Shown here piece by piece: positions 1 to 6,697 of a DNA stretch of 64,000 nucleotides. Origin of the DNA: Flavobacterium gelidicaeli. GTDB taxonomy: Bacteria; Bacteroidota; Bacteroidia; Flavobacteriales; Flavobacteriaceae. A program made the translations under genes and the position numbers. The stretch covers positions 1-64,000 of the forward strand of contig NZ_JABSNK010000006.1 of assembly GCF_013294005.1 (NCBI RefSeq), written 5' to 3'. The notes under the pieces are model-generated. The model saw nothing but the letters and a program-made list of their open reading frames with translations. It made no database searches and had not been told where the DNA came from. Every line of letters begins with the position of its first letter. Within the stretch, counting starts at the first letter, position 1.

Positions 1-99
1 TGTGGTAAATTCACGTTTATCTTTCGCAAGAAATTTTATCTTAGCCGAAAATAATCGGTTACGAAGTTCGCCACTTCTGCAAGCCACGACACGTTGGCA
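1..99 (+). repeat. attC-like site 1 (type A, left part outside window)
   Basis: This is the right-hand three quarters of a type A repeat: the CCGAAAATAATCGG internal hairpin (46-59), the inner arm TTCGCCA (67-73), the outer arm TGCAAGCC (78-85) and the core GTTGGCA at 93-99. It differs from the other type A copies by a few bases, such as CCACGACAC instead of CCGCGACAC. It marks the left boundary of the first complete cassette. Confidence 0.78.
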
Positions 100-107
100 G
101 ATATATT

Positions 108-1130
108 ATGAAAAAACTACGAAGAACATTAATTTTACTGATATTAACACAATTCAGTTTTGGTCAAAATTTTAACATCATAAACAATGAAGCAATATTA
201 TTTAGTTTAAAAGAAAAAAAAGACACAATAAACTTCATAGTAATTGATACAAAACTTGATGAAAAAAAACCAATTTTTTTATTTTGTCAAGGGTCATTAC
301 CAATGCCTTTATTTATTAAACCTGAAAAAGAGCAAATGTGGATGTTTGGAGGCGGAATTACAAATTTTGATATAAATGAAATACGCAGAAACTATCATTT
401 AATCGTAATTTCTATGCCAAAAACACCAGTAATAGTAGACGAAAAAAACTTAAATAAATCATATTGCTTTATTCCAAACCCAAATGAAACTAATAAATTT
501 TCAAAAGAATATGTAAAAGCTGATTATTTAGAAAATTATAAAGATAGAGCTAACAAAGTATTAAGCTTTTTAAGAAACCAAAAATGGGTTGACAATTCAA
601 AACTCATTGTTGCAGGACATTCTCAAGGTTCAAAAGTAGCGACATTAATTTCATTAAAAAATAAAAACGTTACTCACTTAGGTCTATTTGGTTCAAATCC
701 TTTTGGTAGAATTGACCAATTAATTCGTGAAGATAGAAAGTCCGCAGAAAACAAAAAAATTACTTGGATAGAAGCCGATAAAAGTATGGAAGATACATAT
801 CAAATGTATAGAGATTCTTATAATGAAGATACTTTAAAGAAAAACCCAAATTTATTAGCTTGGAAATCATTTTCAAGACCTTTAATAAACGATTGGTTGA
901 AAATTAAAATACCAACATATTTAGCCTATGGGACAAATGACATTGCTTCTGATTTATGTGATTTAGTTCCTCTATTTTATATTCAAAATGCAAAAAATAA
1001 TTTGACATATAAAAGATACTTAAATTTAGAACATAATTTTTACGAGGTAAATGAAGACGGAAGAGCTGATTATGAAAAAGAACATTGGACAGAAGTAATG
1101 AATGAATTTATAAAATGGACGTTGAAATAA
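108..1130 (+). CDS. Cassette 1: secreted alpha/beta hydrolase
   Basis: The 340-residue product starts with a signal peptide (MKKLRRTLILLILTQFSFGQ). It carries the nucleophile-elbow motif GHSQG with Ser at about residue 172, a late Asp region (YGTNDIASD) and a C-terminal His region (LEHNF), which together fit the Ser-Asp-His triad of the alpha/beta hydrolase fold. The substrate is unknown. The ATG lies 8 bp after the cassette core GTTGGCA, as is common for integron cassette genes, and the stop lies 4 bp before the terminal word of the cassette. It is likely exported to the periplasm or cell surface. The hydrolase fold is fairly sure; the reaction is not. Confidence 0.8.
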   Translation: MKKLRRTLILLILTQFSFGQNFNIINNEAILFSLKEKKDTINFIVIDTKLDEKKPIFLFCQGSLPMPLFIKPEKEQMWMFGGGITNFDINEIRRNYHLIVISMPKTPVIVDEKNLNKSYCFIPNPNETNKFSKEYVKADYLENYKDRANKVLSFLRNQKWVDNSKLIVAGHSQGSKVATLISLKNKNVTHLGLFGSNPFGRIDQLIREDRKSAENKKITWIEADKSMEDTYQMYRDSYNEDTLKKNPNLLAWKSFSRPLINDWLKIKIPTYLAYGTNDIASDLCDLVPLFYIQNAKNNLTYKRYLNLEHNFYEVNEDGRADYEKEHWTEVMNEFIKWTLK

Positions 1131-1137
1131 ATACATC

Positions 1138-1268
1138 TGCCAACAGCGGTTTGCAAAAATGGCGAAATTTGTGGTGAATTCACGTTTATCTTTCGCAAGA
1201 ACTTTTATCTTACCCGAAAATAATCGGTCACGAAGTTCGCCACTTCTGCAAGCCGCGACACGTTGGGC
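1138..1268 (+). repeat. attC-like site 2 (type A)
   Basis: This is a 131 bp site. R'' is TGCCAAC (1138-1144) and R' is GTTGGGC (1262-1268). The outer arms GCGGTTTGCA and TGCAAGCCGC pair with one T-G wobble, and the inner arms TGGCGAA and TTCGCCA pair next, with a small internal hairpin CCGA/TCGG near 1213-1227. The unpaired spacer is asymmetric: one A beside R'' but GACAC beside R'. It is over 90% identical by eye to sites 3 and 5. Confidence 0.82.
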
Positions 1269-1480
1269 GACAGCTAAAAAGAAAAAGGAGAAATCATAAG
1301 GCAAAATTGTGATTATGAATTGCGAAGCTGTTAAAACAATTTAAAAAGTTGAAGGTTTTAATTTGCCAACAGAAACGTGAAAGTTGAAATCGAAAAGTGA
1401 AAACCTGAAAAGTATAAACTTGAATATTGGAAGTGATAAGTAAGCCATAAAAATTAGAAGTAATTAAAAAAAAATAAAAT
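1269..1480. other. Non-coding leader of cassette 2
   Basis: About 210 bp lie between the cassette core and the barrel gene. I see no open reading frame, hairpin or clear promoter consensus. It is unusually long compared with the leaders of the other cassettes (8-65 bp), so it may carry a cassette-borne promoter. That is only an inference. Confidence 0.4.
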
Positions 1481-2062
1481 ATGAAACAAAAATTATTATT
1501 AGCATTTTTATTGATCTTATCAATAAAATCTTTTTCTCAGGATTCAAAAATTAGTATTGAAATGCATTACCCAATTCCAATTGGCCAAAATTTTATTGAA
1601 AAAAGTTACAATGGAATTATTGATATTGGAGCTAAATATAGATTTACGGAAATAAAAAACATCAATATTGGAGCATCAATCAATGGTGGGATTTTAGTAA
1701 ATAACACTAATGATAGCAACGTAGATCAAAACTTTAAAGTTAAATCATACCTTATTCAACCAAAAATCTTTGCAGAACTAAAAATAGAATCAATTTCTAA
1801 ATTACACCCATTTGTAGGATTTGGTTATACTTTTATGATTTTTGATGTATCAGGAACAAATAATGGATTTGATGTTTCAAGTTCAGGCAAAACCGAAAGT
1901 GGAATTAATGCAAATTTTGGAGTTTCTTATGATATAACTAATAAAATATTCATAGATATTCAATATGACTATGTGAAATTGCAAGTTGACAAAGAAACCC
2001 CAAATACTACATTTAATACAAATGTAAATTTATTAAAAATTGGATTAGGTTTCCGAATATAA
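1481..2062 (+). CDS. Cassette 2: outer-membrane beta-barrel protein
   Basis: This 193-residue protein has a signal peptide ending near FSQ and alternating hydrophobic strands throughout. It ends in a C-terminal aromatic strand (LLKIGLGFRI) typical of small outer-membrane beta-barrels of the PF13505/PF13568 type. It is a close paralogue of the gene at 4569-5150: same length, about 29 differences in 193 positions by eye. It should sit in the outer membrane; the role is unknown. The ATG follows an A-rich leader. Its cassette ends with attC-like site 3, whereas the paralogue carries a different site type. Confidence 0.82.
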   Translation: MKQKLLLAFLLILSIKSFSQDSKISIEMHYPIPIGQNFIEKSYNGIIDIGAKYRFTEIKNINIGASINGGILVNNTNDSNVDQNFKVKSYLIQPKIFAELKIESISKLHPFVGFGYTFMIFDVSGTNNGFDVSSSGKTESGINANFGVSYDITNKIFIDIQYDYVKLQVDKETPNTTFNTNVNLLKIGLGFRI

Positions 2063-2108
2063 TAAACAGTAAAAATTTAAAAAGTGAAAACCAAAAAAAT
2101 AGCCGATC

Positions 2109-2239
2109 GCCCAACAGCGGTTTGCATAAATGGCGAGATATGTGGTAAATTCACGTTTATCTTTCGCAATAAATTTTATCTTAGCCGAAAATAATCGGTC
2201 ACGAAGTTCGCCACTTCTGCAAGCCGCGACACGTTGTGC
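2109..2239 (+). repeat. attC-like site 3 (type A)
   Basis: This is a 131 bp site with R'' GCCCAAC (2109-2115) and R' GTTGTGC (2233-2239). It has the same outer and inner arms as site 2. R'' is the reverse complement of the core at the start of its own cassette (1262-1268), not of the R' that follows it. Confidence 0.82.
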
Positions 2240-2254
2240 GTAATTTTACCGAAA

Positions 2255-2755
2255 ATGAGAAAAATCACATTATTTATGCTTTTTAGCCTTTCAATTTCAT
2301 ATTCACAAACTGCTGAATATGGAAAGTTGACTAATAAGTCCGAGTACCAAATTTATCTATCGAAAACTAACGATACGTTGAAAGTTGGAGACACTTTGAC
2401 AATTGGAATACCAACATCTGATTTAGGTTTTACTTATATTTCACAAAACGGTCAAAGAGTATCTAATACATTATCTGACAAGAAAGTGATTGTGGATAAA
2501 TTAAAAACATATGGAACTAAAGGTAGTGGATACAAAATGTATGCACAATTTAAAGGTTATGGATTAATGCCTGTTTTAATTGATTACGATACAGCTCTCG
2601 AACTTGGTGAAATTAAAAATATAAAAAGTAAACTTACTAAAGAACAAGCAATTACAAAACTAAAAGAAGCTAAAGAATTATTTGATTTAGGTGTAATTAC
2701 TCAAGCCGGTTATGAAAAATTGAAAGTTGAATTAACTCCTTTTATATTGAAATAA
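2255..2755 (+). CDS. Cassette 3: secreted SHOCT-domain protein
   Basis: The product is 166 residues from the ATG at 2255. An earlier in-frame TTG at 2234 lies inside the recombination core and is rejected. A signal peptide (MRKITLFMLFSLSISYSQ) opens the protein. The last 40 residues (KEQAITKLKEAKELFDLGVITQAGYEKLK) match the SHOCT pattern, a short helical C-terminal module found in many membrane-associated bacterial proteins. The middle part is not recognised. The gene starts 16 bp after the cassette core and stops 10 bp before the terminal word. Confidence 0.75.
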   Translation: MRKITLFMLFSLSISYSQTAEYGKLTNKSEYQIYLSKTNDTLKVGDTLTIGIPTSDLGFTYISQNGQRVSNTLSDKKVIVDKLKTYGTKGSGYKMYAQFKGYGLMPVLIDYDTALELGEIKNIKSKLTKEQAITKLKEAKELFDLGVITQAGYEKLKVELTPFILK

Positions 2756-2768
2756 ATAAAAAAACTAC

Positions 2769-2901
2769 GCACAACAGCCGTTACAAGATATTTGGGCATT
2801 TGGCTAAATTTAAAAATGGTTTTGTACTTGTAAAATTTGTGCATATTGGAAAAAACTCGCATCTTTAACCCCAAACATCTTGTAGCGCCAAGACGTTACC
2901 T
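2769..2901 (+). repeat. attC-like site 4 (type C)
   Basis: This is a 133 bp site with R'' GCACAAC (2769-2775) and R' GTTACCT (2895-2901). The long arms GTTACAAGAT-TTTGGG (from 2780) and CCCAAAC-ATCTTGTAGC pair almost perfectly, but their sequence is unrelated to types A and B. Only the outer AACAGC motif and the 3' GACGTT resemble the other sites. Confidence 0.75.
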
Positions 2902-2953
2902 GCTATTTTGCCGCAGAATCGAAGAACTCAGTAATTTAATAAAAAATCAAATA

Positions 2954-3553
2954 ATGAAAACATTTTTTATAATAATTCTGGCATTTAGTTTACAAATTAC
3001 ATTTTCTCAAAAGACAGACCCTTGTGTAGAATATATTCCTTGTAACATACAAAATCCAGATAAATATATATTCATTGGAAAAAAGATAGATATTAATCGT
3101 CTTAGCCAACCAAATTATTGTAACGATTATATACCTCATTCAAAATATAAATCAAAGTATGAAATATTAAAAAAAATTTCTAAAAATATAGATTTTGAAA
3201 TTGCTGATTGTGTATTATATGACCATAGTATAAAAGTAAAATATTATGAATTTGAAAATCTTCTTTTATTTGTTGCCAAAGGTTGTGATGAACTTAATAC
3301 ATATCGATATGAACCAGTTTACAGAATGAAAAATGGAAATTGGGCATCCCCCATTTTTTATGAACATAGTAATACCATAAGAAAAAGTAACAAAGAACCT
3401 CACAAAGTTGATATGGCGGAACCAATCATCATTTCTCGCTATCAATCTGGCGGAAAATTAGAAGATACTTTTCCAGAACCCTATTTCGAAATCAAGCAAG
3501 GAAAAGTATATATGAAATATGGATTTTATCCAGAAGACTTAATAACCAATTGA
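2954..3553 (+). CDS. Cassette 4: secreted protein of unknown function
   Basis: The product is 199 residues from the ATG at 2954, chosen because a signal peptide (MKTFFIIILAFSLQITFSQ) begins there. The longer reading frame back to 2837 runs through the attC-like site and is not credible. Several cysteines (CVEYIPC, NYCNDY, ADCVLY, KGCDEL) suggest a disulfide-stabilised secreted domain. I do not recognise the family. The stop lies 12 bp before the cassette's terminal word at 3566-3575. Confidence 0.65.
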   Translation: MKTFFIIILAFSLQITFSQKTDPCVEYIPCNIQNPDKYIFIGKKIDINRLSQPNYCNDYIPHSKYKSKYEILKKISKNIDFEIADCVLYDHSIKVKYYEFENLLLFVAKGCDELNTYRYEPVYRMKNGNWASPIFYEHSNTIRKSNKEPHKVDMAEPIIISRYQSGGKLEDTFPEPYFEIKQGKVYMKYGFYPEDLITN

Positions 3554-3568
3554 AAACAAAAAAACAGC

Positions 3569-3699
3569 AGGTAACAGCGGTTTGCAAAAATGGCGAAATA
3601 TGTGGTAAATTCACGTTTATCTTTCGCAATAAATTTTATCTTAGCCGAAAATAATCGGTCACGAAGTTCGCCACTTCTGCAAGCCGCGACACGTTGTGC
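3569..3699 (+). repeat. attC-like site 5 (type A)
   Basis: This is a 131 bp site with R'' AGGTAAC (3569-3575) and R' GTTGTGC (3693-3699). The body is nearly identical to site 3. The R'' differs completely from those of the other type A sites because it matches the start of its own cassette (GTTACCT at 2895). Confidence 0.82.
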
Positions 3700-3757
3700 G
3701 TCAGTTTAGAGGAACGGAAATGTGAAAGATAAATCTCTTATAAAACATAAATAAATA

Positions 3758-4312
3758 ATGGAATCTGAAATAGAAAACATCTTTGAAAACCGTAAAGAAT
3801 TTATGATTCATTTGCTTGAATTTTTGAATGATAAACCTAAAGGTGTTGAATTAGGAGAATTTTTCTTTTCAATAATGCCATCACACGGAATGGAGAATTT
3901 CCAAGAAATTTTGGTCGAAATGAAAAAACAAAAGTGGATTAACATATTAGAAAGCCCAAGCGTTGCAAATGTTGGTGGACTACGAATTCCGACAAAAGAT
4001 GTGAAATATACAATTGCAATTGGCGGAATTGAATATTTAGATAAGTTAAAAATCATTGTGGATAAATTTAAAGTTGTCGATAAGAGAAATGAAATAAATA
4101 TTGTTGGAAATGTAATTGGATCGAACATAATTCAAGATTCATCAGATTTAGAAAACATTTTGTCTAAACAGGCAAAGGCAAAAAAACCAGTCGCAAAACC
4201 AACTAAAAATAAGGACCAAGGGTTTTGGGAAAAAGCCAAGTCTGTGTCAGTTATTTTGGGATTTGTAGCAGCATTAATTGGATTAATAACTAAGCTGATG
4301 GATGTATGGTAA
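3758..4312 (+). CDS. Cassette 5: C-terminally membrane-anchored protein, unknown function
   Basis: The product is 184 residues with no signal peptide. Residues 1-105 look like an alpha/beta winged-helix-type fold (LLEFLNDKPKGVEL, MKKQKWINILES, YTIAIGGIEYLDKL). A short glycine-rich strand motif, IVGNVIGSNIIQ, follows near residue 113. A basic linker (KAKKPVAKPTKNK) then leads to a C-terminal membrane helix (VSVILGFVAALIGLITKL). The strand motif resembles linkers seen in bacterial conflict-system proteins, but that is only a resemblance. An N-in topology with a cytosolic sensor domain is inferred. Confidence 0.55.
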   Translation: MESEIENIFENRKEFMIHLLEFLNDKPKGVELGEFFFSIMPSHGMENFQEILVEMKKQKWINILESPSVANVGGLRIPTKDVKYTIAIGGIEYLDKLKIIVDKFKVVDKRNEINIVGNVIGSNIIQDSSDLENILSKQAKAKKPVAKPTKNKDQGFWEKAKSVSVILGFVAALIGLITKLMDVW

Positions 4313-4425
4313 AAACTGAATGAAATACAAACTATTTTTGATAACATAATAAATATTTTAAAAATGGTTCCGACTTAAACGGTGCGGAAACTAGACCGAA
4401 AATAGATATAAATAAAAAACCGAAC

Positions 4426-4549
4426 GCACAACAGCTGTTTTGAGATAGCTGGAGTTTAGTGGAATTACCGTTTCGCATCATTTTTTCGTTAAGCCGAAAA
4501 ATTAGCGGTTACGATTTTCCAGCCATCTCAAAGCAGCGACACGTTGTAG
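4426..4549 (+). repeat. attC-like site 6 (type B)
   Basis: This is a 124 bp site with R'' GCACAAC (4426-4432) and R' GTTGTAG (4543-4549). The arms GCTG-TTTGAGAT-GCTGG and CCAGC-ATCTCAAA-CAGC pair over more than 15 bp. The central part (CCGTTTCGCATCA, GTTAAGCCGAAAA) has a weak likeness to type A, while the arms are distinct. Confidence 0.8.
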
Positions 4550-4568
4550 ATAATTTAAAAATTAAAAT

Positions 4569-5150
4569 ATGAAACAAAAATTACTATTAGCATTATTATT
4601 GATTTTATCAATAAAATCTTTTTCGCAGGATTCAAAACTTAGTGTTGAAATGCATTACCCAATACCAATTGATCAAAATTTTATTGGAAAAAATTACAAT
4701 GGTATTATTGATTTTGGTGCTAAATATAGATTTTCGGAAATAACAAATATCAATATTGGAGCATCAATCAATGGTGGAATTTTAGTAAATAACACTAATG
4801 ATAATAGCGGAAATCAAGACTTTACAATTAAATCATATCTCATTCAACCAAGATTTTTTGCTGAACTTAAAATAGAATCAATTTCTAAATTGCGCCCATT
4901 TGTTGGATTTGGGTATAGTTTTATGATTTTTGATGCTTCAGGAACAAATAACGGATTTGATGTATCGGGTTCAAATGATACAGAAGGTGGAATTAATGCA
5001 AATTTTGGAATCTCTTATGATATAACTAAAAAGATATTCATAGATATTCAATATGACTATGTGAAATTGAAAGTTGACAAAGAAACTCCAAATACTACAT
5101 TTAATACAAACGTAAATTTATTAAAAGTTGGATTAGGTTTCCGAATATAA
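4569..5150 (+). CDS. Cassette 6: outer-membrane beta-barrel protein, paralogue of cassette 2
   Basis: This 193-residue protein has the same signal peptide region and barrel strands as the product of 1481-2062, with about 85% identity by eye. Most differences cluster in two loop-like stretches near residues 76-87 and 133-140, which suits surface-exposed loops under change. The ATG lies 17 bp after the core GTTGTAG. Unlike its paralogue it has almost no leader. It is bounded by type B sites on both sides, so the two copies did not arise by simple tandem duplication of a whole cassette. Confidence 0.82.
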   Translation: MKQKLLLALLLILSIKSFSQDSKLSVEMHYPIPIDQNFIGKNYNGIIDFGAKYRFSEITNINIGASINGGILVNNTNDNSGNQDFTIKSYLIQPRFFAELKIESISKLRPFVGFGYSFMIFDASGTNNGFDVSGSNDTEGGINANFGISYDITKKIFIDIQYDYVKLKVDKETPNTTFNTNVNLLKVGLGFRI

Positions 5151-5158
5151 AAAACTAT

Positions 5159-5282
5159 CTACAACAACCATTTTGAGCTAGCTAGAATTTAGTGGAATTG
5201 CCGTTTCGCATCAAGTTATCGTTAAGCCGAAAATTAGGAGATTACGAACTTCTAGCCATCTCAAAGTGGCATAACGTTAGCA
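5159..5282 (+). repeat. attC-like site 7 (type B)
   Basis: This is a 124 bp site with R'' CTACAAC (5159-5165) and R' GTTAGCA (5276-5282). It shares most of its body with site 6 (TAGTGGAATT.CCGTTTCGCATCA). Its arms around TTTTGAGCTAGCTAGA and TCTAGCCATCTCAAA pair less perfectly than those of site 6. Confidence 0.78.
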
Positions 5283-5285
5283 TAA

Positions 5286-6008
5286 ATACCCAAAATTAGC
5301 CCAAAAGAACTTGAACTAATAGATAATCGAAATGAACAATTATGGAATGATTTAAATAAAACTCATTCTATTACAATCGACTTAATTGATTATCCAAATT
5401 ATGCTTGTGATTCTGAAAACAACAATTCAAGAATTATAGTTCCGAAAAATGACATTAATATAGATTCATTTACTCACGAGTTATTACACGTTTTAATTCG
5501 ACAAAAAGAACTTTTCTTCGGTTCGAGTTTTCAAATGCTAGTAAGCGGAAATCAAATACTATCTGAAATAATAAGCGGAGAGTTAATCGAACATTTTGGA
5601 AATTGTATTGACCATATTAAAATGTTACCAATATATTTAGAACTCGGATTTGATAAGAAAAAATTTATTACAGATTATGATGTTAATAAATGTACGAAAT
5701 CAGAAATCCAACAATTAAAAGATAATTTCAAGATTAGAGGCTCATATAATAGTGAAGCAGTTGATTTTTATATTGGGAAATATATAGCAATAAAAGCTGA
5801 CCCAAAACAACATATAAACTATCCGAAATCATTAGCTGAATTAAAAGCTCTTGACTCAAATCTTTTCGGAATTTTAGAAAAGTGTATTGACGATTGGAAA
5901 AAAATGCCAATTGAGAAAGAAAATATTTGGGATGACGATTATAACTCTATCTCATTTGAATTCTATCAGAGTTTATCTGATTGGACAGAAGGAAAAACAT
6001 TTGAATAA
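5286..6008 (+). CDS. Cassette 7: HExxH-motif protein lacking a standard start codon
   Basis: The frame is open from the TAA at 5283 to 6008. The usual ATG call at 5535 would remove a HELLH motif (5475-5489, about residues 64-68 of the full frame) that resembles a zinc-metalloprotease helix. Between 5286 and 5535 the frame has no ATG, GTG or TTG. The first codons are ATA (5286) and ATT (5295), 10-19 bp after the cassette core, which is exactly where cassette genes start. Either a rare ATA/ATT start is used or the gene was captured without its 5' end. The coding character upstream of 5535 is good; the function is inferred from one motif. Confidence 0.6.
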   Translation: MPKISPKELELIDNRNEQLWNDLNKTHSITIDLIDYPNYACDSENNNSRIIVPKNDINIDSFTHELLHVLIRQKELFFGSSFQMLVSGNQILSEIISGELIEHFGNCIDHIKMLPIYLELGFDKKKFITDYDVNKCTKSEIQQLKDNFKIRGSYNSEAVDFYIGKYIAIKADPKQHINYPKSLAELKALDSNLFGILEKCIDDWKKMPIEKENIWDDDYNSISFEFYQSLSDWTEGKTFE

Positions 6009-6016
6009 AGTACTTA

Positions 6017-6210
6017 TGCTAACAATGTATAAAAAACATAGGGCGTTTGTGCTAAACCGAAAGGTCTGTGCTTATTAATGAAGTCCGCTAAATATAAAAT
6101 TTGGCATTTAAGAGATAAAATAAAAGCAAAATATTTATATTTAGCTAAGTAATAAACCGAAACGAAAGTGCTTATCACCTGCCCTACGTTTCTTATACTG
6201 AACGTTATGG
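6017..6210 (+). repeat. attC-like site 8 (type D, long)
   Basis: This is a 194 bp site with R'' TGCTAAC (6017-6023) and R' GTTATGG (6204-6210). The arms GTATAA-AAAC-TAGGGC (from 6027) and GCCCTA-GTTT-TTATAC (6181-6197) pair with three mismatches. The long variable middle contains CCGAAAGG and CCGAAACG segments that may form sub-hairpins. No sequence relation to types A-C is obvious beyond the core bases. Confidence 0.68.
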
Positions 6211-6274
6211 GCAATGTGGCTAAATGACAATTCCTGAAATAGGTTGACAAAAAATTAAACACTTTTAGCAACTT

Positions 6275-6697
6275 ATGGCACTAACAAAAAAACAACCCTG
6301 TCCAAAAAAAGAGTATCAAAAAATTGGTTTTGATCTCAAACTTTCCATCATTGACCAAATTACAAACGGTCAGATTTCGGTAAATCACGCTTCCAAATTA
6401 CATGGAATTTCTCGCTCCTCAATTACCTATTGGATGAAAAAATTGCGTTCCTTTGAACAAAATTCTAAAACAATGAGTAAAAATCAAGAACTTAAGAAAC
6501 TCAAAGAACGTATCAAAGAACGTATCAAAGAACTCGAGTTCGTTAAAGACTTCCAACAAATAATAATCGCTGATTTTGAGGTTAGTACCAATCTTGGATT
6601 CGCAAAAAAGTCATTGCCCGAAGCACTGTACAAAGAAGTGGAGAAAAAAATGAAAGACCTTTCAAAGAGAAATGGATACACCAATGCTTCGGAATAA
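6275..6697 (+). CDS. IS3-family transposase OrfA
   Basis: The 140-residue product has an N-terminal helix-turn-helix (FDLKLSIIDQITNGQISV, ASKLHGISRSSITYWMKK) that binds the element ends. A Lys/Glu-rich coiled coil (residues about 70-90) follows. A run of seven A at 6644-6650 (in-frame codons GAG AAA AAA ATG) lies where the orfB frame (-1) is already open, so a fused OrfAB transposase by programmed -1 frameshifting is likely, as known for the family. The orfA product alone normally acts as a regulator of transposition. Confidence 0.85.
   Translation: MALTKKQPCPKKEYQKIGFDLKLSIIDQITNGQISVNHASKLHGISRSSITYWMKKLRSFEQNSKTMSKNQELKKLKERIKERIKELEFVKDFQQIIIADFEVSTNLGFAKKSLPEALYKEVEKKMKDLSKRNGYTNASE

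Larger units (their letters stand above)
1..6224 (+). mobile_element. Integron-like gene cassette array (no integrase in view)
   Basis: Seven complete units and the start of an eighth lie head to tail, all with the gene on the + strand, separated by attC-like imperfect palindromes. Each complete unit starts with GTT plus 6-7 private bases and ends with their exact reverse complement plus AAC. This is what a cassette excised between the G and TT of its flanking sites would show once circularised. Integron cassettes are known for one promoterless gene per attC; here gene starts lie 8-220 bp from the unit boundary. The array enters from the left edge and is cut on the right by an IS3-family element. 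The integron assignment is inference from structure; no integrase or attI is visible. Confidence 0.8.

Noticed and set aside
1160..1200. Possible promoter (TTTG ... TATCTTTC) inside the type A sites
   Set aside because: The spacing is about 15 bp instead of 19, the -33 box is lost in two copies (ATATG), and the last base of the -7 box is wrong.
1026..1304. Antisense open frame across attC-like site 2
   Set aside because: It runs through the palindrome and the end of the hydrolase gene and has no coding character.
1..6210. CRISPR array or simple transcription terminators as explanation of the repeats
   Set aside because: The repeats are 124-194 bp, spaced by whole genes, and their end words match the start of each individual unit. 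Neither CRISPR repeats nor terminators would show this.
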